Part shown: positions 53,851 to 64,000 of the stretch, in pieces
Layout: each line of letters begins with the position of its first letter
Numbering within the stretch: the stretch's first letter is position 1
NCBI GenBank assembly: GCA_002900995.3
Contig: PJEW03000014.1
Location: forward strand, 133,139 to 197,138
Direction of reading: 5' to 3'
Origin: Ganoderma boninense
Lineage: Eukaryota; Basidiomycota; Agaricomycetes; Polyporales; Polyporaceae
DNA: 64,000 bases
Notes under the pieces: generated by a model
Told to the model about the DNA's origin: nothing
The model's input: the letters and a program-made list of their open reading frames with translations, nothing else
The model's database searches: none
Program-made: the position numbers and the translations under genes

Positions 53851-53932
53851 GTGTTCCAACCGGGAATTGAACCAGAGACCTCAGGGCTCTGCATTCATTC
53901 GATTAGGCGTACTAACCACTACACCAACAGAC
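53851..53932 (-). other. tRNA-like stretch with A and B boxes
   Basis: On the minus strand an A-box-like TGGTGTAGTGGTTAGTACG is followed by a B-box-like GGTTCAATTCC. Acceptor arms do not pair, so it is not a functional tRNA gene by eye. It is probably a captured tRNA or polymerase III promoter remnant. Confidence 0.5.
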
Positions 53933-53976
53933 CATTACAGCCATTGGTAAGTAATATAATAAGTACTCTTACTTAC

Positions 53977-54016
53977 TGAGATAAGATAAGATAAGATAGA
54001 TAAGATAAGATAAGAG
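53977..54016. repeat. GATAA microsatellite
   Basis: GATAA repeats about seven times with one shortened unit (GATA). It lies inside the 685-bp hAT-type element. Confidence 0.85.
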
Positions 54017-54062
54017 CTAAAAGGTCGTTGGTATATGATTATACATATGTATAGGTTCATTA

Positions 54063-54135
54063 AGAGCTCATGGTGCAGTGGTTAGCATGGCTGTTTCAAC
54101 ACACCGGGCCTTTGGTTCAATTCCCGGCCGGTACA
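54063..54135 (+). other. Second tRNA-like stretch
   Basis: The plus strand has TGGTGCAGTGGTTAGCATG (A-box-like) and GGTTCAATTCCCGG (B-box-like) about 35 nt apart. Arms pair poorly. It is the inverted counterpart of the stretch at 53851-53932 within the same element. Confidence 0.45.
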
Positions 54136-54346
54136 ATAGTATTAAATATGTAAATATTATGTATTTAATACAGCATTGTAAACCACGGTTAAACTGCGGT
54201 TTTAAGTGTTCTATTGTACCCTTGATCCGGAGCCGCAGTTAACTGCACTGCGGTTAACAGTAAACCGCGGCTCGTATAACTGCGGCTCAAAGTGCGGCTC
54301 GGTTAATTGTTAACCGCAGTGTTAACTGTAACCGTGTTCAGCCTTA

Positions 54347-54354
54347 ACAAGATA
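54347..54354. repeat. 8-bp target duplication, right copy
   Basis: ACAAGATA, identical to 53654-53661. Confidence 0.88.
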
Positions 54355-55534
54355 ACGGTTAATAACGTGTTGGACAGGATGCGCTGCAAAGACGGCCGAG
54401 ACCATGGCGGTCTCCTGACATATCGGGCAGGTGGCGCGTGTCTTAGGAACGACATGCTTATTTGCTCGCATAAGACACGATTGCGAGTGGAAGTGTGTCA
54501 GAGCAATGCCGCTGACAGAGCCGCGGATGCGGTATAGATGAGGGGCGCGATCCTAGGTGTTGAACGCAGGGGGATGACAGCAGCATCACGGCTTCAGACG
54601 GGGATTGGTGCTCAGGTCTCCTGCGGATTGGAATGAGCTTGATGCGGGGATCTTGACAAGGCACATGACCCTGTTCGTTGTCTGTCATGTGTTCCCGCAA
54701 AAGGATGATCGTAGATCCTCGAACCCGACTTGCCTACGGGGCGGGTGGGGCTTGCTGGTGGGCATGACGACTTGGCGCAACACAGACCATGTTGGCATGG
54801 GGCGTCCACAGATGGAAATACATAAGTAGGGTTCATCCATGCCACCGTCGGGGCTGGCGAAGGGTTGTGCGTTGTCTGTCGGAGGAGGGCTTGAAGGTGG
54901 GTATGATGTTTATCTTGATCCTGCACGCAGCTGTCATGTGTCATTCAATTGACATCTTGTGTGCCTCGTGATCCAACTTGAGATCTGTTTTGGGACGATT
55001 TCCTATCAATATTCAACATGAGCTGAGTGGGCGTTACTTAAGTCCTGCTGATCTTGGCTGACCCTCACAGAACATAGTTGTATACCGTTGGCAGCATGGC
55101 CGCCTGTAGGGAATGGTGGTGCGACCGGACTACATCGTGTTGGCGAGGGGATCATGGCGCTTGACAGCATCGACCGCGATGTCCATGTCAGGGTTGACGT
55201 GCTGTGGCTAGCGCTCGTCCGCCTCTCATAATTCTGCCTCTGATGCTTGATGATTGGGCTTATTGGGAGGTCTGCGACCCTCGAAGGCAATTCTCCCTTT
55301 GGTCTGCATACCTCGTTGTAGGTCACTCCTCGCCCCACAGTAGCCTCCACCCGGTGTAGAGGTCCACGATCACCCTGACCTCTATTTTCGCGCCTACGCC
55401 CACTCTAGTCATGCTCCACCGCGCGCCCCATTTTTGCGGTGCCATCTAACCTACACGACTCCTTCCGGCAGCGAGCCCGCTCCCTGGCGTGACTCTCCTG
55501 TCCAGCAAATGTGTATAGGTGACCACTGTGTCAC
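54355..55534. other. Unassigned region
   Basis: No gene supported. The frames are short, unrelated to each other and lack splice-linked continuity. Confidence 0.35.
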
Positions 55535-56055
55535 TAAGGCTGAACATAGGTTCAGGTTTCACGCAGTTCAACCTGGCTTGAACCTAGATATTTACCTATA
55601 GGTTGTGATCTGTAGGTTATAGGTACTCATGCTATGAATCAGCCACAAATCTGAATCAGCCATCTTGGAAAAAGTGACCTGGATCTGTAGGTTTGGGTAT
55701 GGGTCACTTGTAGGTTGATTCACACTTTGACGGCCAAAAATAGTATAAATTGAAGGCTTTAGTTGATGAATTGTCCTTGTATAGCTTAATACTGCATATA
55801 TAAGCATATTTCTAGCATAGAAAAGACTACTAACACTCAATAATAGACCAAAATCTTAAACAGTAGCTGGGAAAATACTATATTTAGTATTCAAATCAAA
55901 TCAATGATTTGACCTATAACTTATAGGTTTGCTACCTGCAGGTTGTAGGTGAAAAGTTGATTTGATTCATACAGATCCCAATCAAGCTTTTGAAAGTGGC
56001 CAAACCTGCAGGTACAGATCCCAATCAACCATAGGTTGACCTACGTTCAGCCTTA
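55535..56055. mobile_element. TAAGGCTGAAC-family element (copy 3), 521 bp
   Basis: Ends TAAGGCTGAACATAGG and, reversed at the right, TAAGGCTGAACGTAGG. The interior is AT-rich with repeated CCTGTAGGTT and ACCTATAGGTT words and no coding frame. Flanks TGTGTCAC and GCGGTACT do not match, so the duplication is lost or decayed. Copy 1 (46385-46758) is its close relative; copy 2 shares only the terminus. Confidence 0.75.
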
Positions 56056-58918
56056 GCGGTACTCGATAAGGATGACAGGATTTGGCTTCCGAGCGGCGGG
56101 ACCGTGTGCCAGGTTGGAGCCAAGCCCGGCGATGCCTGGTATATGAATAGCAGGTATGGCGATTGGACGAGAGGGAGCGCAGGTGCAGCGGCAAGAGGGC
56201 GCGACTGCGCAAGGAGTCCCAGTAGCGTAGTTGGCCGTTTGTTGGACTGTCAAGTAGACGGCCCTGTACTTAGTTCAAGTGCAGGTGTGGCGAAACTCAG
56301 GTTATGTTCCCTCTCGGTTCAGATTTTGTTCGCCAGTCTTGGTGTCCGTCGACAGAAGCTTTCGCGTTCAGAAGTCATCCGCACGCCGTTGCACCCAGTA
56401 GCAGACCCGGCGTGATACGTTATCTCCACTACGTTCCACAAGTCATTACGCCTGACCGCTACGCTGCGCAGTTATCACCGCCCACGCGTGGCTCGTTGCC
56501 CAGAGATTTGTTGAGTGGTTCTCGCTCTTTGCCTCTCTACCTCCAACTTCCCTCTCCACACCTTTATCCCTCTCTCTGGCTCTGCTGATCGGCGGCACTC
56601 TCGAGCTTCCTCGCACCCCTTCATTCGTGGCCTGTCCTTTCCCTGCGCTACTCTCTGAGTTGTGCGCAGGTTCTCCGTAAGCATCACACCGGTCTTGAGG
56701 AGCTTGACGGAAACATTTTGGGAGACAATGTTGACGATACATGGCAACCATACAGTCTGATGAAAGTATTCTCGCCTCCACAATCGCTTGAAGACCAAAA
56801 TGTGCGGGACGTTTGCATGCCTAACACCACTATTTCAGGTAGGTAGCCAAACATAGAGAACAGTCAAACCATGGGGCAAGGGACGGCGTGAAACACTGTC
56901 AAACAGCGATTGATGGCGTTTAGATGCCGCAGGGAGAGAGTCAGAACGGTGGGCCGAATGGTCGGCTGAGGGCTATCAAAGATTTACACGTGACACAATG
57001 ATGTAAGCCTCCAGAACGTTTGAGATGACAGCCTCAGCGCCTACACTGATGTGTTTGGTCGCTGTTTGACTCTCCTTTCCCCTGCTCGCCTTCTGTCAAC
57101 CAGTTCCGCCACCCATCCTTTGGCATGTCCCTCTCCTTTCCCCCGCTTCCTTTCTGTCAGCCAGCCAGTCCGCCCGCCCATCCCTCGGTGTTTCCCTCCC
57201 CCAACCACGGAGAAGATCGGAAGGTTGAACCTTCATGACTGCGAATTCGCCTGAGTCCTGTATGGTGACGTCCCTGTTGTCCATGTCATGCCTGTTGTCC
57301 ATGTCGTGTCCTGTCATGTTGCCGTCACTTTCGTAGTGTTCTCACAACTTATGCCTTTGCTCGTGCACCTTCCTGTCATAAGATTCTTAAGACACTTGTG
57401 TGAAACTCGCAATATTAATGAGTAGTTGTCTGTCGACGTCCTCTGCATGTCTGCGTGTGAAACCAGTTCCGTGAATACCTGGTCGCGTGCCACCACACTC
57501 CAAGCGGCACTAACTAATGCATCTGTGCGCATGCCATTACCCTCGGCTATGTCTCCCCTCCGGCGGGGGAGGGTGTTCCCTTAACATTACCTATAATACT
57601 GTTCAGCCGGCGCTGACAAAAGACCAGGAGTACTGGACAGTCGGTGCCGGCCGGAGACAGTGGCGGGCATAGTATTACTGTACCGGCCGGGCACTTCAGA
57701 ACCTGCACTTGATTTGCCTTCTACACATGTAATTTAGGACAAAGTATAGTAGAAAGCACGACATACCTTACTATTTACCGTTAGACTCAGAGGAGGAGAT
57801 GTCCAGAACACGAGACCTATAACGATGCACAACACTTGGCTAGCTATGAATCCGCCATGTTTCGGGCCCAACAGCACCATGCCTGAACTCTACGAACCTC
57901 AATAAGATGGACTCACTGTCGACGAGTTGTTCTTTACCAATGGCATCCAGATATGAAAGTAAGATGAAGCCTCTTTTGTTGCCTGTAATTGTGGTCAAAG
58001 AACTGGGGCCCACCAGCCTGACATCGGCGAAAACGCAGCTGCTAGGCGGCCACTGATCTGCTTGCTGCATGGCTCACGAAGACAGTGAAGGTTTCTGCCC
58101 AAAAACTATCCTTCAGGTAGATTGCAAACATTTTTGGAGGGTCATCAGGTTTCTGGCCGCCGGCCGGCTGCTACACTTGGGTGCAGCGGGTGCGCTCCCA
58201 GCGATCGGCCGGTGTACTGGGGGGATTAGCCCAGACACATACAACGATTGCCTGTAGGACAATGATGCTCGGCGACATACACACGGACCACAGTGAGGTG
58301 TTGCCGGCAAGAGCGGGACAGGCGGAAATGCGAGGGTATTGCACCGGGGCGGAGGGGGACGTGCCCAGAGGGGGATGTGCCGCGGCATAGGCGCACAGCA
58401 GAACCATGAGTCGCCGGTGAGATCGGGACAGGCGCAAACTAACCCCATGAGCATACCAATCGTTTATTTTTGGTCCTTGTTTCGCCTAGAAACCACACAC
58501 AAGATACATGGAACTTATGCTCAAAATTTCTAGCAGCTTAGTCGGTAGATTATACCCGGTCTATGTTGGTGAGATACATCCTGACAACACCCAGAGACAA
58601 CACCCAGACGCTGCGTATTCCTCAGTCTGCCACAGAGCATGAGCTATGGGGATCGGCATTGCTTTGGACATTGTCAGCTGGATGGTACATTGTGTAAAAA
58701 CAACACTCTTACCGATGCAGCTCCTCTGCCGGATTTTCCCAACGCACGTCCACCAGGGGCCTGTCGCCAAACTCGTTGGGGTCATGATACAGGCTGTGAG
58801 CCCGCACAGGTTCCACTGAAACTCATTGTTAACATTTATGGGCAGATTCCACTGGATGAAAAATATGTACAATCTTTCGCGGCAGATTTACAAGCCTCGC
58901 AACACTGCTGCAAGGTTT
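56056..58918. other. Unassigned region
   Basis: No gene I can support. A diverged direct repeat of about 65 bp occurs near 57070-57195 (CTCTCCTTTCCCC...TTTCTGTCA...), and TGTTGTCCATGTC is repeated near 57270-57305. Minus-strand frames near 57840-58070 could be exon scraps but have no linking evidence. Confidence 0.35.
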
Positions 58919-59497
58919 TCAAGCTATCACCTTGCGCGACCACCAGATTATCGTAGCCTGTGTCTCCTGAATTAATATCCCTAAGGCACAGGCGATTTGG
59001 ACATTCCAAAATCTCTCTATCACTATTTTATGCTCTGTCCATGCCTGCCGAGTGGCCTCGCAAGCATTCTGGAAGGCGCGATGACGACTAACGTGGCAAT
59101 AGTTTTCCCAAAAGTTGTGCAAATCGCCATCACTGAGCCTTTGCTCTCCGGGCCTTTCATCGAGGTATTTGTAGGCGGCGTGGAAGTACGGGTCGACTAG
59201 GGAGCAGGAAGTGAATTGCGGGCATCCCTAGAGGCAAAGCATGAAGTCCCCGATAATGATCTGCCCTTTTTCTGCAGTGTAACGGTAGCCGGGGGCATGA
59301 ATTTCGGTGAGCAGCTGCACCAGGCCTTCAACCATGTGATCAGGGGAGATCGGGTCAGGTTGGGCGGGGCTGGGATTGTGATGCGGTTGAGAAGCCATGA
59401 ATGGAGCGGCGAGGGCGACGATGGCATGCAACCCATGTGGGGATGGCGGCTTTATACAGTTCTTGGGAACCGAGTAGAGACTTCGACTTCTGAGCAC
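58919..59497 (-). pseudogene. Hypothetical protein fragment with an internal stop
   Basis: I do not recognise it. A minus-strand frame from about 59497 encodes GLHAIVALAAPFMASQPHHN, PDHMVEGLVQLLTEIHAPGY and EKGQIIIGDFMLCL, meets TAG at about 59230-59228, and continues in the same frame with GCPQFTSCSLVDPYFHAAYK, NFWENYCHVSRHRAFQNACE, AWTEHKIVIERFWNVQ and a stop at 58919. The helical, Trp/His-rich second half resembles ordinary coding sequence. The internal TAG may be a real lesion, or part of a short intron with a TAG acceptor. No neighbours or domains suggest a function. Confidence 0.4.
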
Positions 59498-59886
59498 ACA
59501 TGCTGATGCAGAGCTTCTTATTTGACGATTCCTCTTGCTCTCGTCAGCTGGAGCCCATGCAATAAGCGGAGCAAAACTTCGCCACAGAAGAAAACCACTT
59601 CAAAGTGTTTCATACGTACTGCATATCACACTGAGAGGGCCCATTGTTGGCAGCCACCATTGTGAGCATTTTTTGCATCAGCGTCCTGTAGATTCCTGGC
59701 AGTATAAGCCTAGTCAGAGATGAATTTGTTTTGCAGAGGAGGCGCTGTCAGATGACCACCAGGAGCAACCGGGACATGGGTAAGGGCACTGGACAGGGCA
59801 GAAAACTGACCCTACAATATGCTTGAACAGTCGAGGAGCTACCGGGGTATGGGTAAGGGCATAGGGTGGTACAGAGAACTAGCTGA

Positions 59887-59962
59887 ATGATATGCCGGAG
59901 TAGCCTCGCTGGATGATATGCCACAGTAGCCTCGCCGGATGATATGCCGGACTAGCCTCGCC
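59887..59962. repeat. 26-bp minisatellite, three units
   Basis: ATGATATGCCGGAGTAGCCT-type units start at 59887, 59913 and 59939 with two or three changes each. A related ATGATGTGC lies near 60051. Confidence 0.8.
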
Positions 59963-61930
59963 CCCAGCAAAGTTCCCGGATATTGCCCAGGGTGATGTCA
60001 CCTCACATGCCAACGGCCAATGGCACACTGCAGTGCAGAGAACCAACTGAATGATGTGCAGGACTAGGCGTGCCTTGTGCACAGTTGCTCCTGGTGATGC
60101 CCCGGCGCATTTCTAGCAGTATGAGACAGGAAGGATGTCCATCAATGCCAACAGGCCCATATGTGGGAGGACATGCCAGCAGGTCTCTTGAATGCCCTTA
60201 TCGACTTACTAGGGAGCACCAATTACCTTGTCTATGTTTCATTTACGGTTGTCTAAACAAAGGCTGTAAGAGCCATACGTTGTCACACATTTGCGATTCA
60301 AATTGAACATCCAATAACCAGCTTGCATAGTGAAATCTGCACTACATGGTAGACAGCCACACCACAGAAACACCACTCCTGACTGGCAAACCTCTGCCAG
60401 ATTTTGTCTAAGGCCAGTTTCACTGCAACTTACTACGGTGTGGAAGGCACTCTGGTTGGGGATCTCCTTCTGTGCTGAGATTGCCAGGTTCTACTCCCAG
60501 AGATCCTCACTGTTCTCAGCTTCTATCTCCAGCTCCGCCATGATGTGGTTGATGTAGTCGAGGGTGCGATCCACTTCCAGGTCTCTTAGGGACTTGGGGC
60601 CCACTGTCTCCACGTACGTGCATCGCCGCTCCTCCGTGCATTCGATGATAATAGGACTAGGGGGTTCTACGACAGAACACTTGGAGGATTTTAGTCTAGT
60701 AAACAGTCAGCTATGCAGCTTGGCTGCTACGTACATTTTTACTGATGCGGCAGCAAATTGAAGCCCACAAGTAGTGTGCAACCTTGCAGAGCATAATTAT
60801 GAGATGGGGCAGGTGGACATTGCGGTGAGCAGGCACCTCTCCCGTGCCTGGTGAGGCTCTTATCTGACCGGCTCGTTGGTACTCTGGGAGGCGAGGCAGC
60901 TTCCAGTGGAGTTGAGTGCTCCAGGGCACCAAAAATTACCGGTAAAGGACTAGAAGGTCAAGCATCATGAAGCAATACGTAACTTGCAATCACCGGCATG
61001 ACATTGTCTCTATCCGACAATACAAATGGTTGGCAAGTGCCGCAGGAGATGCCACTTTTGCGATGCTTAGGAACACCGCGATCTACGTCGGCCAGGGGGG
61101 TCAGAAAGCTCGCTGACATTGCATTGGGTTCGGTCTACCGCAACATGCGTGACAGCAAATGGCCAAGGTTTAAGGAATACTTCCCTTTGATATCTCCGTG
61201 GGGAAACAGTTCCTTTCTTGGGACTCCCCACGATACTATGTTTGGCAGCATTCTCACTTCCATCTACACGTCACATAGTCAAGAGAATCTCCGAGAACGC
61301 TGTATGCCTCTTCTGACGAAAGCCCCCACGGTTGTCAGACCCACGTAGCATAGTGATGGACCACTGTTGGAACACATTTCCGCTATTCGGCATGCATTGG
61401 ATTCAGCTGCATCATGACCAGCCAACATGGTAAAGAAGACTAACCACACGAAACCGAAGTGCATAATGTGGAACATGCCCTGCTGCATCACTGACTAGCG
61501 CCTCAATATTCCGAACATTTGAACTGTAGGTCACAACAAGCAAAGCCCCCTGCAAACCCTCATCCAGGTGCCTGGAAAACCGCCCGCGCACCCTAACCAG
61601 CGCCTTGTCCAATCCGTGAAGCCGGGGGCAATAGCCCTGAAGGCGGCCTGCGCAGTGGTTACCTGTGGCTGACAGGGCATCACAGCAACCCTGAGAGCTG
61701 TCCATGCAATTCACACCGCTGCCAGGAAGGTGCGGCAGCACCACTTGATGTACCGAGCCAGCAATGAGGAGTCCCGGAAATTGCAGTATGTTTCCCACAA
61801 TGTATAAATGTCAGCGGGCATGGCCAGGGAGACGGGAGCCTGGACATGAGAGTTAGACGCTCACGGAGAGGGCTACACACGAGCGGGAAGGATTGGAGGC
61901 CGACCGGGAGGATTGGAACACGGTGGGGTG
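59963..61930. other. Unassigned region
   Basis: No gene supported. Short frames on both strands (for example 60564-60761 and 60998-61348) lack domains or splice continuity. Confidence 0.35.
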
Positions 61931-62235
61931 GGTTAGAGGCTCTCCGGGAGGATTAGGCGCTGTAGATGAGAATTGGATGCCGCCGGGCATACTGAGATGC
62001 CAGCGGGGACACTGAGATGCCTGCGGAAATACAGACACATTTTCTGGAAAGACGGAAATGTTGCCGGAGGGCGTATACACTGGCGGGAAACATTACATGG
62101 TTCCCGGAAACATTGGAAGGTGGCAGGAAGGGTTATACTTGGGAAGGTTAGATGCTCTCTGGGAATATTAGACACTGTAGATGAGAATTGGACGCCACCG
62201 GGCATATTGAGATGCCAGCGGGGAGACTGAGATGC
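61931..62235. repeat. Direct repeat of about 90 bp, 215 bp apart, in a GGGA/ATTG-rich tract
   Basis: 61931-62020 and 62146-62235 share GGTTAGA-GCTCTC, then TGTAGATGAGAATTGGA, then CACCGGGCAT- or CGCCGGGCAT-like, GAGATGCCAGCGGGG and CTGAGATGCC. The whole tract 61840-62330 is built of loosely repeated GGGAGGATTGGA/GGCGGGAAACATT words. It is non-coding by eye. Confidence 0.75.
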
Positions 62236-62691
62236 CGGAGGTGATAGGTACATACTCTCCGCAAAGACTGCAAGGTTGCAGGGGGGATTGTAAGCCTTCG
62301 GGGATAGTTCAACACCGTTTAGCTCACTTGAACATTGGTCCACCCTGGCTGGAAGCAAGGCATGCTTGCCGGGAACCTCACCGAATTCCACTATTACCAT
62401 TAGCAATTACCATACAACATTTCAATATCTGCAGAAGTCTATGCGCAAAGCAGGACCACTCCATGCATCTAACTAACATTCCTCCATTTTCTTTCCATCG
62501 ATCCCGTCGGAATCGTCATCCTCCGCCTCTCTCTAGTCCATGTGGCAACTGTCGCCTGGGAACGGGTCTTCCGCCTCGCCGGTAATATCTGCCGCCTGTT
62601 CCAAATGAACCCTGCCACCACTTGACTCCGAGGCCATGAGTGATTCGACGCCATAATTGGCATACGATGCCACAGTGGCCAAGTACTGATC

Positions 62692-63919
62692 TCAATTTCC
62701 TGGCAATGAAGGAAGGACATTGTGCAGTCTGCCTTTCCCTTCTTCGGCAGCCTCATAAGACATATGGAGCCACTGGCGGCTGTAGTGTAGTTGTTCCAAA
62801 AGCCTGGGTGGGGGTGGATAACGGGCAATACTCGGCGATTGAGATGCGGGAGGTGACAATGCTGAGGAGGATGTCTCGCTGTTGCAGCTTTCGTCGTCAT
62901 GCAGGTGAGCTTCCTCTGCTGGCGGAAATGATTGAGGTCCAGCCTGTGCATCATGCATATCGGCAGGCGAAGGAGGAGCCTGTCGTACTGAGTTCCCGCT
63001 ATTGGCTCCTTGCAATGACAAGTAACTCACAGCTGGGCTGGCCTCCACTTTACGCCGCTGGGATCTGGTATCGGCACCTTTCCGCGACGCCCCATACCCG
63101 GGGTCACCTTCACTTTCGGACTCATCAGTGGAGTCAATTTTGCCGAAAGGCGCGGGCTGGCTTATGGCGCAGCTGCGGATGCTCCATAAATATGTGGGGC
63201 TGCCTTCGGTTTGCTGTAAGCTAGCGGCTGGCAACTCGGCTGTTTCCAACTCCCGCAACGAGTCGGCCGGTAGAACGTCTGCCCGGTCGACCTCCATGGC
63301 ATTTTCCTCACCTCCTTCCGATTCCTCCAGACACAATTTGAACTCTGCTCCGAAGGGTACCGGAAATGCAGCGTCCATCGCCGGAGCATCAGCAGTTTCT
63401 GAGCCCTCTGGAGTGGAGTCCAGGTCATCACCAAATGGCATAGGGCTTCTTGGAGTCCCTGCTTCGATCAATTCCGACGTCTCAGCAGGGGAGGCCTCAG
63501 CGACACCTGCTCCTGTACCAATGTTAGATTAGGGAACACAATAACTGCTCATGGGGTACGGAGCATCGGACATACCTGGGGCTGTGGTCCTCACAGCATT
63601 TCCTGCAGCAATATTCCTCTCCCGAGAGTCTGGATCTTGCCGGAACCTGCCTTCAATAGCTTGATGGATGGTGGGGTTCCGTGGGGCCCCCTCCTCCTTG
63701 CTGGAGGTATCGGACAATGCTGCAGCTATGGGCGACGGGTCAGGTATAGCTTCTGGCGTGCCCAACCTGTATCGCACCCGTTTCTTCGGGCAGACTACAG
63801 CATTGTCATAAGTCATAAGGCTGTTATTAGTGAGTCCAGGTTGCAAGTCCATCACATTACTTACCTGGCGCCAAGGGCGGCGACTCCCCACTGTTACAGG
63901 GTACTGCATCGTTGTCCAT
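62692..63919 (-). CDS. Hypothetical Ser/Pro/Glu-rich protein
   Basis: I do not recognise this protein. ATG at 63919 (MDNDAVPCNSGESPPLAP) is followed by a GTAAGT intron ending TGTAG at about 63794. The second exon begins VCPKKRVRYRLGTPEAIPDP and ends RTTAP. A GTATGT intron with acceptor TACAG follows (about 63573-63512), then a long exon starting AGVAEASPAETSELIEAGTP. The product, about 370 residues, is largely disordered: acidic and Ser-rich with a KKRVRYR basic patch, ending HNVLPSLPGN at 62692. No domain, signal peptide or membrane segment is visible. A nuclear or regulatory role is possible from composition only. A further 3' exon cannot be excluded. Confidence 0.5.
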
Positions 63920-64000
63920 CACTAAGAACCGTGTCAGTGCCGCTACAATGCCGGCCTAATGAACAGGGGACTCTTACAATTCATGATAAAAGGCTGCTTT

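Larger units (their letters stand above)
53662..54346. mobile_element. 685-bp hAT-type element of the TAAGGCTGAAC family (copy 2)
   Basis: It has TAAGGCTGAACACGG at both ends in inverted orientation and a perfect 8-bp duplication ACAAGATA, which fits hAT. It carries no protein frame. Inside are many AACCGCGGTT-type palindromic words, two tRNA-like stretches in opposite orientation, and a GATAA microsatellite (about 53977-54016). Confidence 0.88.

Noticed and set aside
53851..53932. A functional tRNA gene
   Set aside because: A and B boxes are present but the acceptor and T stems do not pair, and it lies inside a MITE.
55527..56063. 8-bp target duplication for TAAGGCTGAAC copy 3
   Set aside because: TGTGTCAC and GCGGTACT share too few bases to be called a duplication.

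Overview
The window reads as nuclear DNA of a filamentous basidiomycete, most likely an Agaricomycete (a polypore-like fungus). The signs are genes cut by many 50-70 nt GT-AG introns, Plavaka-class DNA transposons, MULE, hAT, Copia and Ty3-like elements, and small orphan proteins without bacterial-type operons. I see no rRNA, CRISPR or bacterial feature. Most of the 64 kb is transposable elements nested in one another, with host-gene remnants between them. All names rest on motifs read by eye; no database search was run. LEFT (1-2144): two minus-strand hypothetical genes that look like diverged tandem paralogues. NEST 1 (2154-25792): one Mutator-like element (MULE-1) with a 9-bp target duplication (CGGCAAGCA on both sides) and 70-bp terminal inverted repeats. 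It has been split three times by elements sharing the terminus CATCAGGAAAAA: Plavaka-A (3007-10588), a gene-fragment carrier (11177-14238) and Plavaka-B (16913-25667). Each of the three is flanked by a 2-bp duplication (CA, AA, TT). Removing them leaves a 4,240-bp MULE, close to the 4,309-bp sister copy MULE-2 (32367-36675). Both Plavaka copies carry the same divergent gene pair: a zinc-finger/Plavaka transposase, and a coiled-coil partner gene with a C-terminal domain that I think is DUF6532-like. Plavaka-B holds a further 1.1-kb foldback element. MIDDLE (25802-31527): a small inverted-repeat element and two minus-strand hypothetical genes, one interrupted in its coding sequence by a 584-bp hAT-type MITE with a perfect 8-bp duplication. 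NEST 2 (31528-45221): MULE-2 flanked by unexpected 1-kb inverted arms, an assembly gap (37516-37615), the 5' part of a Ty3-like element with one LTR, and a Copia element. The Copia has a 5' LTR, a primer site matching internal initiator tRNA-Met, a 1,757-codon Gag-Pol with a damaged reverse transcriptase motif, and a frameshifting 233-bp tandem duplication. RIGHT (45222-64000): an orphan gene cut at both ends, an apparently intact 10-exon hAT transposase gene (47342-51048) in a 4.5-kb element, three members of a TAAGGCTGAAC-ended family, long stretches with nothing I can assign, minisatellites and two further hypothetical genes. How it works together: the autonomous elements encode their own mobilisation proteins, and the non-autonomous ones share or resemble their termini. 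Nearly every DNA-transposon gene except the hAT one is broken. Several breaks are TGA codons where the sister copy has an arginine CGN codon, which points to CpG deamination. The candidate novel system is the two-gene Plavaka-class element and its derivative, which carries pieces of a 26S proteasome ATPase gene and an ankyrin-type gene.
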